Shown: piece by piece, positions 21,484 through 33,153 of the stretch
Layout: each line of letters opens with the position of its first letter
Numbering within the stretch: the stretch's first letter is position 1
Source of the DNA: Cryoendolithus antarcticus
Taxonomy: Eukaryota > Ascomycota > Dothideomycetes > Cladosporiales > Cladosporiaceae
DNA: 64,000 nucleotides
Assembly: GCA_002077065.1 (NCBI GenBank)
Contig: NAJO01000033.1
Span: 310,001 to 374,000, forward strand
Direction of reading: 5' to 3'
Notes under the pieces: model-generated
What the model was told of the DNA's origin: nothing
Databases searched by the model: none
The model's input: only the letters and a program-made list of their open reading frames with translations
Translations under genes and position numbers: made by a program

Positions 21484-22546
21484 ATGGATAAATCTCACCT
21501 CATGCTACGCACTATCGCGAAGAGGGTGCCGCGACCTGAGACCTCCCGCTACATCTGCACCTCTTGCCGCCACCTCCGTCCGCAAATCGAGAATCCCCGA
21601 TACCCTCTGCGCAGTGTCTTCCGCCGCCAGCAGACCACTGCTCAGCCCGGCGACTCTCCAGGCTTCACATCGGTACTGGATAACCCGCCGGTGCTGATCC
21701 GGACGAATCGCAAGCACAACAAGTTCGGTCTCGCGCTTCTGGCTGCAATACCCGTTATCTCATTCGGACTGGGATGCTGGCAGGTGCAGCGACTGGGATG
21801 GAAGACAGAGATCATGGCGCGCTTCGAAGATCGTCTGGTCCGAGATCCTCTGCCTTTGCCACCTGTCGTCGACCCATCGGCTATCAAGGACTTCGACTAT
21901 AGGAGGGTGTACGCGAAGGGAGTGCTGCGGCACGAGAAGGAGATGCTTGTTGGACCACGACTGCACGACGGGAAAGATGGGTTTTTGGTCGTCACACCGC
22001 TGGATCGACGAGGCGAGTTTCCGGACTCGGAAGTCAATACTACAGTGCTGGTAAATCGAGGTTGGATCCCAGCTTCGATGGCTGATCCGCGTACTCGGCC
22101 GGAGGGCTTGCCGATTGGCGTCACTACGGTGGAGGGTCTTCTGAGAGAGCCGTGGAAGAGAAACTTATTCACGCCTGTCAACAAGCCCGAAGAGGGCAAA
22201 TTCTACTTTCCAGATGTTGCTGAGATGGCTGCACACGCTGGAGCTCAAGGCGTGTGGGTAGAGGAGACGATGCGGAATGATCTGTTGGAGAGCTATAGGA
22301 GGGAAGAAAAGGGCATACCGATTGGACGAGCGCCTGAGGTGAATTTGCGAAACAATCATGGGCAATATATCTTTGTGAGTGTCATGCCTGCAGTCACCAC
22401 CATCTATCTTGTGAGTATGTAAGCTAATTTGACGTTGACAGACATGGTTCAGTCTCAGCTTAGCGACAAGCGTCATGATGTGGATGGTGCTGAAGAAGCC
22501 GCAGAGTGGGATCAGCAGGAGGGTGAGGCAGAACAAGGAGTGGTGA
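21484..22546 (+). CDS. SHY1: SURF1 family cytochrome c oxidase assembly protein
   Basis: Two exons, 21484-22374 and 22442-22546, give 331 residues. The 67-nt intron has donor GTGAGT and acceptor TTGACAG, and splicing yields the expected second membrane helix. The N-terminus is Arg-rich and suits a mitochondrial presequence; a second possible ATG is at 21502. Membrane segment 1 is LALLAAIPVISFGLGCWQ, followed by the family signature QVQRLGWK. RRVYAKG, GFLVVTPL and VLVNRGWIPA follow in the intermembrane domain. Membrane segment 2 (WFSLSLATSVMMWMVL) is in exon 2. SURF1/Shy1 acts in the mitochondrial inner membrane in assembly of Cox1 with its haem and copper centres. SCO1, another oxidase assembly factor, is 17 kb away. 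Confidence 0.92.
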
Positions 22547-23360
22547 ACAGCGGCATCGCTCGATGTCGAGGATGGCCCGGCACTGCTACCTTCGCGCTCT
22601 TGCAAGTCCGAAGACAACCTCTGTGGCGGATAGTCGTTGTTCAGGGTTATACACAGTCGACTACAAGACTTGTTGGCCGATCGACATACTGTCGAGAGCC
22701 CTAGATCGCCACGCATCCTCCCCCAGCCACAGGCTACTCTCTTACGGCCGAGTCGGCGCCGACAAACACTCATGGAGTATGATAGGACCCCAAGATCTTT
22801 CGGACTACTGGAAAAGCAGCGGTACTTGTGCAGCAACTTGGAGTACCCTGGACCTCAGGCTGGACGCACATCTGCAAGTGCGGCGGGTGCCAAGCCCGGC
22901 GTCGACCTCACCTCTTGCTCGTGCGACGTCACGAAGGCACGCTCCAACACTGTGCCACACAACAGCTTTGGCTGGCATGTCACACAGCGGCACAAATGCT
23001 ACACTGCAACAGTCAGCAGGTCTACAAGTCGCCGGTTGAATGCAGTAAACGCAACGTCGGAGTTACCTTTACTGCGTTACTAGCGTCAAACGGGTATGCC
23101 GACTTGCGAGACACTGCCATTGATCGCGACCTGGTTCAAGCATGATCAGAAGCAGTGATAAGCTGCATGCCGATTCAAGCTTTCCCCAGAGAGGTGGAGA
23201 AGTGGGTATGGAGAAGAAACGGCGTGTCGATCGCGGGTACGGTTATACTTCCGGATAAAGTGATGTGAGTGTTTGATATCATATACTCTGGCATCGAATA
23301 TGGCATTGAATAGAGCATCGTACCCAGGCCATACTGTTGGTGTATGTGTACTTGTCCAAG
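22547..23360. other. Intergenic region upstream of the sugar transporter
   Basis: 814 bp without a supported gene; short open frames on both strands lack any motif. Confidence 0.5.
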
Positions 23361-25533
23361 ATGTCGTCGAAGAATCAGAATCACATTGTCGCTGGCACGG
23401 GTCGTGGGGAAGGTACGATCGATGTACAAAAGCTATTAGATCGACCATGGTTCGTTACAATCATCTGTATATCTCATAGCTGTGACAATTGATGCTCACC
23501 GTCGCCAGGTATCGCATCCGCCATCTCCGCAAGCTCTACCTCTGGATGAGTGGTACTTGCGCCCAATTCGAAGACAGAACATGGCGTGCATGCTAACGAT
23601 GTCAAAACAGTTGTGCTCATAGTTCAGGCCACCAATGGCCTTGATGGAAGGTAGGGGAACTGTGAGAACCATCAAAGGTCAATGCTGAGTATGTCGAAGC
23701 ATCATGAACGGAGTCCAGTCCCTCCCATACTGGAACGCCTGCTTCGATTACCCAACGGGTGCCCGGCTTGCTCTCTTCAACTCAACTCAAGGTCTCGGGG
23801 GTGTAGCCTCTCAATTCTTCTTATGGTGGCTCGTTGAGAAGATAGGTATTTGTGCCCACCTGAAATCACGGTACCTTGTGCAACTGCTGATTTGATGCTG
23901 ACAGGCCGCCGCATGACTATTATCATAGGAAGCGTCATCATTATCCTCGGCGTCTTCCTGCAATCGTTTGCCAAGGGTCTAGTCATGTTCGCTGTGGCTC
24001 GAGCGATCATTGGCTTGGGACTATCATTTGAGTACGTCGTGCCACCCTTGAGCTATAGCCACAACACAACTTGGACACCAGGCTGACACTACCAAGGTAC
24101 ACCGCTGCTCCAATGCTCGTTACCGAGCTCGCTCACCCGACGCATCGAGCGCAGCTGTCTACCTTCCTGAACACGTTGTACAATCTCGGAGCAACACTGG
24201 CTGCCTGGATCACTCTCGGCACGCTCACAATACATAGCGACTGGTCTTGGCGCTCGGTGTCACTTATTCAAATGTTTCCGAGTCTGATCAGCGTTGCCTT
24301 GACCTGGGTAAGCACCCGCCATCTCCGCTTGCCCTGGACTGCGGCCTTGATACCAGGTGACATACGTTCTGACCTGACTTTCTAGTTCGTACCCGAGTCT
24401 CCGCGTTGGCTTGTGTCTCGTGGCCGATCGGAAGAAGCTCTCGCAATCTTGCGCACGAATCACTGCGGTGATGATCCCTCGGACACACTCGCCGAGTTCG
24501 AGCTGCGGGAAATTCAATATACCCTAGACTTCGAGAAGGAGCATTCTACCGGCTCATGGCTCGATCTCTTCCGCACCAAGGGCAATCGCTGGAGGACCTG
24601 GATCGTCGTTACGTGCTCGATCGCAGCTCAGGCATCCGGCACTACGTTGACGGGGTACTATCTGGTAGTCGTTTTGAGGCTGATTGGCATTACGGACCCC
24701 AGGACGCAGAACATCATCAATGGCTGTCTGACAATGTGGAACATGGGCTGGTCGTAAGTTCTCCAAGGTCCTTGATGTGTTTGCAATGACTGACTTGTCC
24801 GCAGATTCTGGGGAGCGAGTGTCGTATGTACCTTTATGCAGCAGCGCAACCCGTTTGCGCCGCACCACTAACCCAATTTGCAGATCGATCGATACGGCCG
24901 TCGCCCGATGATGCTCACCTCTCTCACAGGGATGCTGATATTCGGCTTCCTTCCATGGACGATCTGCAACGCGGAGTATGTGATTCACGAAAACGCTGCA
25001 GCAGGCAAGGCAGTCTTGGCATTTATCTTCATCTTCACGGCATTCTACTCAACGACCTGGAACGGTATTCTCACAGGATATACCGTGGAGTGCACGTCCT
25101 ACGATATCAGAAGTAAACTTATCTGCTTGCAGAACTTGCTGGTGCAAGGTAAGATGGTCAGATGATTGAGCGGTGGACACAAGCTGACCTGCCAGGCACC
25201 ATCACTGGATTCAATTACCTCAACCCAGTCGGGCTCGCGAACATCGGGTATTACTGACCGTCCTACTCTAATTCACACCTTCGCTGACGTTGCAACGCCA
25301 GATGGAAGTACTACATCGTCGTAGATTGCATACTTGTGGTCGAGATTGTGCTCGTGTACTTCACCTACCCCGAGACTTCAAAGATCACTCTCGAAGAGAT
25401 CTCGGTGATCTTCGATGGCGAACGAGCGGCACAACCTGATCTTGTCAAGGAGGCTACTAAGGGTGGAGTTGAGGTTACGCATGTAGAGACGAAGCATGGC
25501 GTCGAGTCGGAGAGGAAGGAGGTTTCTGCTTGA
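23361..25533 (+). CDS. MFS sugar transporter with 11 exons
   Basis: Exons: 23361-23449, 23509-23549, 23611-23650, 23700-23845, 23905-24031, 24097-24307, 24386-24753, 24805-24823, 24884-25148, 25196-25247 and 25302-25533; 529 residues. All ten junctions keep the frame and restore family sequence: RPWYRIRHLRKLYLWM, QATNGLDGSIMNGVQSLPYW, VEKIGRRMTI, LSFEYTAAPML, PESPRWLVSRGR, DRYGRRPMM, NLLVQGTITGFNY and YPETSKITLEEIS. It has 12 membrane segments with the sugar-porter marks (G)RR after segments 2 and 8 and PESPRWL in the central loop. It belongs to the fungal hexose/lactose-permease-like group; the substrate is unknown. Introns are 49-78 nt and one exon is only 19 nt. The first donor (GTTCGT) is weak, so exon 1 is the least certain part. 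Confidence 0.85.
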
Positions 25534-26016
25534 GCAATCTCCGCTCCGAACAATGGTCAGACTCACAACGCTATCACAGACATGGCCGCGGCAATAGTTG
25601 ATCACCGCTGTATCAGTGAGAAAGACAATGCACACAATTCCTACAGCTTCCAGATCCGTCGTTGCTTGGGGACCACTGCTCGACGTAGATCTAAGGCACC
25701 GGAAAGCAGCGCAGTCAACCGCACTCAACGCCTCTGACCAGCGCCTATATCATGGATAGGGATATAAGGAAGGTGGACCAGGGACCTGTGGCACTGTTGC
25801 CCATGAGCGCCATCACGGTAGAGCAACGACATTCGCCGGGACTGCGCCTGCAATTCCACAAGATGTGACGTCTACGTGACACTCGAGAGCTACCCTGACG
25901 GATGTCAGGTATACCAAGATGGCGAGATAGGCTGCGTCTCTTGACTATGTATGTTTCCTTCTATGGTCCTCTCCGTCACTGACCAATTCGCATCATTCAT
26001 CACTTCATCACTATGC
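25534..26016. other. Convergent intergenic spacer
   Basis: 483 bp between the convergent sugar transporter and YAT permease genes; nothing recognised. Confidence 0.5.
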
Positions 26017-27915
26017 TCAGTCCCACAAGAACCCGACCCACTTCCGCCAGCCTGGCACAACCTTCTCAGGCTCTTGGTCCTGTGCTGCACGCTCGAACGC
26101 CTCCATCAGTGGGATGTCGGCCAGCGAGACGATCTTTGTGCGCTTGATGAACTTCCACAGGAGGTAGGCTGTAGTCACCAGAGCGATATCGCTGTAGAGT
26201 ATGAGCATGTAATGAGTGAACGGACGCAGGTGACATACAGATACGACGATACGAAGGTACTCGCAGACCAATTGCCTGTCGTGAAGACAGAGAAGCCGGA
26301 GGTGAAGAGGATGATGATGCACATCACGAGAGCGGCTGGAGTAGACCATTCTGAGTAGTGTCAGTCACAATGCATTGAGTCGTCTAGTCCATCAGCATAC
26401 CTGTCCATTTGCTATGCCATGGTAAGAGCGAGACGGGGACGTCTTGGACCCGCATCGCGGCAAGCAGCCGCCAGTGGTTCGTGAGGATTGTGATCCATGA
26501 TATAAGGACTCCGCAAGCTACCAGGTCCACAAGCCACCAGAACACTGTCAAAGCGCTACTCGACAATGTCATGAAAGCCAGGAACATGAACGCTGTCTGT
26601 AATATCACACATACATATGGCACGCCCCAAGAAGTCGTGCGCAGGAAGATCGAAGGTGCCTGTTTCTTGAGTGCCAGACCGTAGAGCACGCGAGTGCCAG
26701 ATAACAGCGCCTGATTGGCAGATGACCACGCCGATGTGATGACGATCGCGTTGACCAGCGACGGAATGCCCTTGAGTCCAGCTGCGCTCGCCGCTATGAC
26801 AAAGGGTGACTGGGCAGCTGTGCCTGACTCGTCGTTGAGACGCTCATCGTCGCTGCTGACAAGCATACCCACCACCAGAACGGCCAAGACATAGAAAATC
26901 GAGACCCGAGCGAATACCCGTTTGCAGGCTCGAGGGATGGCTCGTCGTGGGTTCTTAGTTTCTGCTGCTGCCATAGCGATCGACTCAACGCCTGCAAAAC
27001 TGAACACCGCACTCGACATTACTGACCAGAATCCAAGAAATCTACCCCAGGAACCAATAGCGATGTACTCGACGAAAGGGCCAGGCGATTTCCAGTATCT
27101 GAACCCGATGCGAGGTGTGCCAGGAACTCCGCCGAGATCGATGACCAACCCGAGAAGGATAAGGAAGATGATGAATACGATCTTTAGTAGAGCGAAACCA
27201 AATTCGACTTCGCCATACACTCGGATCGACGACATGCCGACCGCGAATGTGAGCACGATAATCGCAATGATCCATACCGAAGAATTGAGATCAGTCCAGT
27301 ACTGGAAGAGGACGCATATAGCGCTGATCTCCGTGGGTATGGACAGGAAGTTGCCGTACACAAGGTTGTAGCTATACGCCCATTAGCAGAGTACCTCGTC
27401 ATACGGCGATCACCACTTACCCAACTGCGAAACCTGCCGCTGGGTCTATGAGGAATTCGGCATGACGGACAAAGGACGAAGTCACCGGGAGGAGAGCAGT
27501 CACTTCTCCCAATGCAAATTGAACGCAGCAGACGATGAGGCCGATCACGGCATAGCCTAGCAGACTCCCCAATGGCCCAGCAGTAGCAATCGAGCCTCCA
27601 AGTCCGAGGAACAAGCCTGTGCCCTACGCCGGTCTATCAGATCGTGTAGCATTCGACTGAACCTGGCAGTCTGTACGTACGATTGCGCCGGCTATAGCGA
27701 TTCTGTGCGGCGTTAGTTGCTTTCAGCGATGAAGAGACTCCATGGCTGACTTGCAAGCTGATATGGCGTTGACTCAGTCCACGCTTGAGGTCTTCCTCCT
27801 CGTTCCTCGTTACGAAGTCTGCCTCTTCGATCCGTCCGGGTGGTCGCTCTTGGCCGCCATCAACTCCACGGTGTGAGGCACTTGCGCCGTCTTTGTGCTG
27901 AACGTCATCAGCCAT
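26017..27915 (-). CDS. YAT-family amino-acid permease
   Basis: Six exons: 27915-27755, 27702-27681, 27623-27421, 27371-26401, 26350-26239 and 26191-26017; 547 residues. The N-terminal cytosolic tail ends in LKRGLSQRHISLIAIAGAIG, then GTGLFLGLGGSI, the first-helix signature of yeast-type amino-acid transporters. Other marks are PVTSSFVRHAEFLIDPAAGF, VGYNLVYGNF, FSFAGVESIAMAAAETKNPR and the C-terminal WRKWVGFLWD. It is a proton-coupled plasma-membrane importer; the substrate is not readable. The first intron (27754-27703, 52 nt) begins GCAAGT instead of GT: only this gives RHISLIAIAG, while the nearby GTCAGC gives a wrong frame. Exon 2 is only 22 nt. Introns are 47-57 nt. Confidence 0.87.
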
Positions 27916-29201
27916 GTTTGAGGCTGTAGTACGAGAACACAAGTGACTTGCCCATTCCGCCAGCGGCTTGCACGTACACTATTCTACGGGTTCTGCAAGA
28001 TGGCGTGCTTGATGTCCATCAGATAAGCCCTTGCAAAGCATACGCCCCAAAATGGCAGTCTGTAGCGAAACGTCCGTGCGTTAGTGGTTAAGCTTTTTCG
28101 CAAGTGAAGCTTCGTCGGCCAGGCGATTGGAACATTACTGGCGGAAATTGAAGGCCTGCAGGCACAGCGCCTGCTGGACAACCGCGCCGTCCGCAGCCAA
28201 CTCCATTCTTCCAATAGCGATGACCATCTGCGCACCGCAGACCGCTTGAGACCTGACCGATCACGACCATGGCAGAGATTTGGTATACCCGGCTTGCTTT
28301 CGTCGCGCCACACCTAACAACGCCTCCCTAAGCAATTCACGCAGTGGATGTCTGATAGCTCGCTATCTGGGCTTCGATCACCACACAGCCACAATGGACC
28401 CGAGGGTCGCAGCCATTCTGTCAATGAACCAGATCGCTAACCTCGGCAAGCACCCTATCGACCTTGATGGACGTGAAGGATTGAACTGAGTGCTTTCGAA
28501 TTGAGGTTAGAACTAAGATGGATACAAACATAGAGAGATCTACAGATTCAAGGGCGTCTACGACAGATCTTTTAATACGAAGGTTTCCACTCATAACCCA
28601 CCGATCTGCTACGAGGGAACGTAGTGACCTACCTGTAGATCGACTAGATGGTCTCGCTCAATAGCAGTCTTACGGCGAACAGCGGCTCCTCGATCTGCTT
28701 GGGTTGCGATGCCTTTAGTGATTGAAACGTGATAGCATAATAGCAGACCGGTCAGTGATTGCACGCATAGGTGGCCAACGAGGACCGCTACGAGACTTGA
28801 AGCATAAGCATGCATCGTACCGACGTTCATGCAGACTAGACGGCGACAGACCATGCTTGCGGGCAATCTGATGACAACAAATGCAGGAACGACCTCGCGC
28901 CTTCCTTGAGCGCATGTGGCAGGCACGATGGACAGTTGAAGATACGGAGCACCTACATGTTCGCGGCCCGCTGCGTCCCCCGCTTCCCCAAACCATTGAA
29001 GTCTCGAGTTCTCAACATAAGGGCCAGTAGTAGTGGCCTCATCACATAACATTGCTGGAAGAGGGCAGGCTACTTGACAGATTCGGAGTTCTCACAGACA
29101 CAGCGAGGGAGCCCTTCACAGTTGCGGCCCAGCTGATTAGACCATTATTCACCTTTCAGACTTCCGGAGAAGCGACAGTTTGTATACGACTCGGAGGCAA
29201 G
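27916..29201. other. Intergenic region
   Basis: 1.29 kb between the start of the YAT permease and the 3' end of the dehydrogenase. A 35-codon open frame at 28393 has no recognisable content. I see no gene. Confidence 0.5.
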
Positions 29202-30359
29202 TTACTCCATCTCCGGCAGTATAACATTGCTGGCAATACCGTCAATCAGAACACTTCGCATCGTCTCTGCGCTCTTTACACGTATGTCCACAAAGCTCTC
29301 TGGGCTGTAGAAGGCGGTGTGACACGTTATGACCATCCTGCCTTCCAGCCACGGCTCCTTCGAACGGTACGCCCGTATCAACGGATGAACGTCGTCTTCT
29401 GGAATGGGCTCTTCTGGCAGCACATCGAGCCCTGCGCCGGCCAGTATGCCTTCTTGTAGGCAGCGCTGCACGCCGTCGAGGTCGACGATCTCTCCACGAG
29501 CTGTGTTGACTAAAACTGCTCCTCTTGGAAGTAGAGACAGTAGATCGTATCCGACCATGCCTCTTGTCTCACGCGTACAGGGCGCGTGTAGGCTCAACAC
29601 TTCGCTACGACGAAACAGGTCGCGAACGTCCTTTGTTCGCTCCAGGGCCAGGCTCTTGTCTACTCCGTTGGGCAAGTACGGATCGTAGAAGAGGACGTTG
29701 AACCCAAACGCCTTCGCGCGCAGTGCTGCAGCAGTCCCGATCCTACCAAGACCAAAAACGCCGAACGTCTTGTTCTGGAGTCTAGCTACCAACGGACTGT
29801 TGATGTAATTCCAGGATGCTGGTGGCGTCGCTCGCTGGCGTTCGTGATGCAGCAGTATGCCGCGACGCAGAGACAGGACGAGCCCCATAGCGTGATCCGC
29901 GATCTCTGATGTGCCGTAGTCAGGCACGTTGCAAACAATCACATTGTGCTTAGCCAGTGCAACGCGGTCGAGTCGATCGTAGCCGACGCCCATGCGAACA
30001 ATCCTGTTGTTGGAGTCAGTAGGCGGACTAGTAGAGTCTCGCAGCAGCGACGGCGAGACGCTAATAACGTACACTTTCAGATTCGGAAACAATGCAACGT
30101 CTTCCGCAGTCATACGCATCTTCAACGTCAGGATGCCATTCGTACGACGACGCAGGTCTTCTGGGACCGACGCCCATGGCTTCGGCAGGTCAACACCAGT
30201 TGGCCATAGGTCAAGTTGATGATACTCGAGATCGTAAGGGGTTTGCCCGGGTTGTGGTGCGAACAACGACTGCTCGAGAGCATCGTCCTGCGAAGCGAGA
30301 TCAGAGCCGTGTTTTCCTAGTACAGAATGTACCCGAGTGACTGACTGGATACAGACCAT
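29202..30359 (-). CDS. D-isomer 2-hydroxyacid dehydrogenase (CtBP-like)
   Basis: Two exons, 30359-30073 and 30003-29202, give 362 residues. The 69-nt intron (donor GTACGT, branch CTGACT, acceptor ACAACAG) restores LKVIVRMGVGYDRLDR, a family signature. The NAD-binding motif GLGRIGTAAALRAKAFG lies mid-protein. The catalytic set is present: Arg in NTARGEIVD, Glu in LDVLPEEPIP and His in CHTAFYSPES. YDPYLPNG after beta-strand 2 has Asp, which favours NAD. It reduces a 2-keto acid or oxidises a D-2-hydroxyacid; the C-terminal-binding-protein subgroup is the closest by eye. The start is uncertain: the first residues are atypical, and a 45-nt in-frame segment (30332-30288, GTACAT...TTCGCAG) could be another intron. 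Confidence 0.83.
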   Translation of the reverse strand: MVCIQSVTRVHSVLGKHGSDLASQDDALEQSLFAPQPGQTPYDLEYHQLDLWPTGVDLPKPWASVPEDLRRRTNGILTLKMRMTAEDVALFPNLKVYVISVSPSLLRDSTSPPTDSNNRIVRMGVGYDRLDRVALAKHNVIVCNVPDYGTSEIADHAMGLVLSLRRGILLHHERQRATPPASWNYINSPLVARLQNKTFGVFGLGRIGTAAALRAKAFGFNVLFYDPYLPNGVDKSLALERTKDVRDLFRRSEVLSLHAPCTRETRGMVGYDLLSLLPRGAVLVNTARGEIVDLDGVQRCLQEGILAGAGLDVLPEEPIPEDDVHPLIRAYRSKEPWLEGRMVITCHTAFYSPESFVDIRVKSAETMRSVLIDGIASNVILPEME

Positions 30360-30930
30360 CGACTTGCACGATCACATGTCTGCTAATGGAAGCAGCACCA
30401 CTGGTATGTGCCATATCGATTGCTATCGACAACCTGTGTCCAACATGCTGATCAAACGATGGAACGTCTCACTGGAGATCTCGGTACTCGGTCCAATGCC
30501 GGAGCGACTTGGCAACAGCACTGGCTTGTACAAGACACGGGCGTGCACGGGCAAGACAAGTACGGACGAGTATGATCTCGGATTACAATTCTACATCCCT
30601 CGAAGCCTATAGCTCGATTAGCAGTGAGAAGGCAATGAGCATCAGGGGTATAGGACTGTGCCCATAGCTTCAGCTTCACGGAAGAGCTGCAAGTTTTCTT
30701 GATTCTCTCAAAGATGTGAAATGCTCAATGCTCTATTGAACACAGCCAGGGCGGAATCCTAACTCGCACCGCTCCTGGGAGATGGTAGAGATGTCTTTGC
30801 TGTCATGTGATCGAGTACAGCCTCTCACAAGTGCAGTAACCGAGGGGACCACAACTGCAGCCAGGTTGGTCGCAGCCTTTTCCCATATCGCAGTTCTGGA
30901 GAAGCGAGGGTGCGCTCCTTCAACAGATAC
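30360..30930. other. Intergenic spacer
   Basis: 571 bp between the start of the dehydrogenase and the end of the methyltransferase, both on the minus strand; nothing recognised. Confidence 0.45.
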
Positions 30931-31644
30931 CTATCGCTTCCTCGCGATGACCCAGAGGAACGGCGCATCATCGGGGTTCTGGTTGACATCCTTCCACAAG
31001 ACCTCGAAGTCGGCGTCCTCCACCAGCTTCAGACTCTTCTCGATCCCATGACTGCTCCAGTACGATTTCATCCCTAGCCAGTCGTCGTAAGTCGTTCCCG
31101 CAGACTCGTCAGCTCCGAACGAAGCTAACAGGTAGCCACTACCCGATCTCAGCCAGCGGTGGATATGCCCGATCATCTCGACCTGCTCGTCGGGAGAGAG
31201 GTGTATAATGCTGTAGAAGGCAATCACAGCATCTAGTGACTTGAGTGGAAATTCGAGCTGCGTCATGTCGCCGTGAGCGAGCTTTACCTTCTTGCCGGCA
31301 GAGCTGTCATCCAGCTTCGAAAGACTCTCACTGAGCATATCCAGCTGAGTCTTCGAGATGTCATTGGCAGTAACCGTGCCAATGGCTGGCTTCGAAGCGA
31401 GCGCTAGAGTCACAGGCTCACCAGCGCCACATCCGAGTTCGAGAACCTTTAGTTCGCGTGAAGGGTCGTCTCCGGCATTTCCAGACACTCCAAGGTGCGT
31501 GTAGAGCTTCTCGACAAGCTCGAGACGATGCTGCATACTCACGGGCCGCGAGCGAGACCATTCGAGGTATTTTTCTGCGGACTTATCGTAGCCTTCCTCG
31601 ATGAACTGTTTCGATTCCTCCGAAGAGGGGTTGTTGGCAGCCAT
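30931..31644 (-). CDS. Class I SAM-dependent methyltransferase
   Basis: A single exon of 237 residues, starting at an ATG in good context (GCCATGG on the opposite strand). Motif I is VLELGCGAGEPVTLAL with the Gly-rich loop. Motif II is in ANDISKTQL, where Asp would hold the ribose. AHGDMTQLEFP and DAVIAFYSIIHL are motifs III/IV of the methyltransferase type 11/25 fold, and RWLRSGSGYLLASFG follows. The length is normal for a stand-alone small-molecule methyltransferase. The substrate is unknown. It is transcribed toward the dehydrogenase, on the same strand, with 571 bp between them; this is not evidence for a shared pathway. Confidence 0.85.
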   Translation of the reverse strand: MAANNPSSEESKQFIEEGYDKSAEKYLEWSRSRPVSMQHRLELVEKLYTHLGVSGNAGDDPSRELKVLELGCGAGEPVTLALASKPAIGTVTANDISKTQLDMLSESLSKLDDSSAGKKVKLAHGDMTQLEFPLKSLDAVIAFYSIIHLSPDEQVEMIGHIHRWLRSGSGYLLASFGADESAGTTYDDWLGMKSYWSSHGIEKSLKLVEDADFEVLWKDVNQNPDDAPFLWVIARKR

Positions 31645-33153
31645 GGTAGATTGCTGGCGCGAGACTTCTAGATTTGGGCGAGCGCCTTCAAACTTGAGTG
31701 TAGTGTTGAAGAAACATCAGCGATGTGAAATCCGTATCCTGTAATATACACTTGTAATACTTGGAAATCAACGTCCTCGCAGGGAGCTAGGCCGGTTTCC
31801 CGGAGGGCGGTCGCTACGTATGATCACCGCTTACAATTATGACAAATTGGAATAGCAAGATAGTGAGTGTCATTCGAGTGGGAAGATTGTGCAGGATTCG
31901 ATGGTATGATTTCGTCGAGACTCAAGACGCTTCATGAGATGCAACGATGCTCTGATAAGAGAGGACGAAGGAGCTGCCAAGCCAAGGTTTAGCCGCCAGG
32001 ACATCACCTTCCAATTCCTGTCCTCCATGCCTGCGATTGTCGCCCATCTGTTGCAAAGTGTTTGTAAGCGGACGCACAGCTCATGTGTGAGACACAATGG
32101 CATGCATCTCTACTTGACGATGTGCTCAGGGTTGTGCCCGACTTTACTTCGTGATGAGCCACCTCACACAGACGTTGAGCGGCTCCAACGTGACCTGCTA
32201 TTGATCTTCCTTCACACAAGGACCGTCGCCTCGCACCCTTTCCGAGCTTTAGACGGTCGATAACAGGAGGTGGAAGGACGGGTTGACCTCACTTGGCGTC
32301 GGATTCTTTGCAAGGTCGTCATGAAAGGCCGATTCGAACTTTTGCGGGTTTGTCGGCGAACATGAACGGTGATGTGTCGCTGGGCGCCAATCGATCATCT
32401 CCTTTGGCAGCAGTACCTCGTTATTCTCGTTCAAGGGCCATGACGATGCAGAGCTTCCCTGAGCAGTGAGATGCTCACTCTCATAGGGCATTGTCGCTGA
32501 CCAGAGAGCAACATCCCATTCGTTGGTCCATTTCTCTTTCTTACTTTCTTACTGCCATCTCCCCTAACCTAAAACTGGCCATCAAGCAATTCAACAAAAG
32601 CTTCCGCAGAATGGGTACACGACTCGTAAGAAGCGTGAAGGGACTACGTCGCCTCCGCGCTGCCAGGCGCAGAGATTGCAAGCACACGCGGAATTTCGCA
32701 CTTCTGGCCATGCTTCCACGGTTTTTGACTCTATCGCCGCGGATAGTTAGGTCGGTGATAGCACGTCTCACATTCGCAAATATTTCCAGACACATGTGTA
32801 GCCTTTAGTCTATCTCGTGGGCTACTTTGTTATTTAGCAAACTTGGCCAGCGCATCACAGGACCCTACAACTGCTCTTCGAGCTGCCATCGAGCAGTATC
32901 ACTCATCTTCGCATCCACATATAGCTGGCCCACTGGTACTTACTCAGCCTTCGCATTTCTACCTGGACCTGCCTTGGGCACATTGTTCATTGAGGCGGCT
33001 TGAGATACGTCGACATACATCGCCTCGGGTCGTAGTCCGTCGCATCCACACAAATCAAGACGACTATCGGTCTCATTTGGTCGGTCAGAGGTTGCGACAA
33101 GATCCATCAACTCAACTTTTTGGACGATCGTGCATCCGTCGGCGACTGCCAGC
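31645..33153. other. Divergent intergenic region
   Basis: 1.5 kb between the starts of the methyltransferase (-) and the glucanase (+). Small frames on both strands have no motifs. Nothing recognised. Confidence 0.5.

Noticed and set aside
23146..23448. 100-codon minus-strand frame
   Set aside because: It overlaps the spliced N-terminal exon of the sugar transporter, which restores family sequence; the minus frame has no motif.
17256..27915. Secondary-metabolite cluster around the transporters
   Set aside because: No PKS, NRPS, terpene synthase or pathway regulator is present; permeases alone are not evidence.
28393..28488. Very short frame starting MDPRVAAILSMNQ
   Set aside because: Thirty-odd codons without a motif or splice partner; not enough to call a gene.
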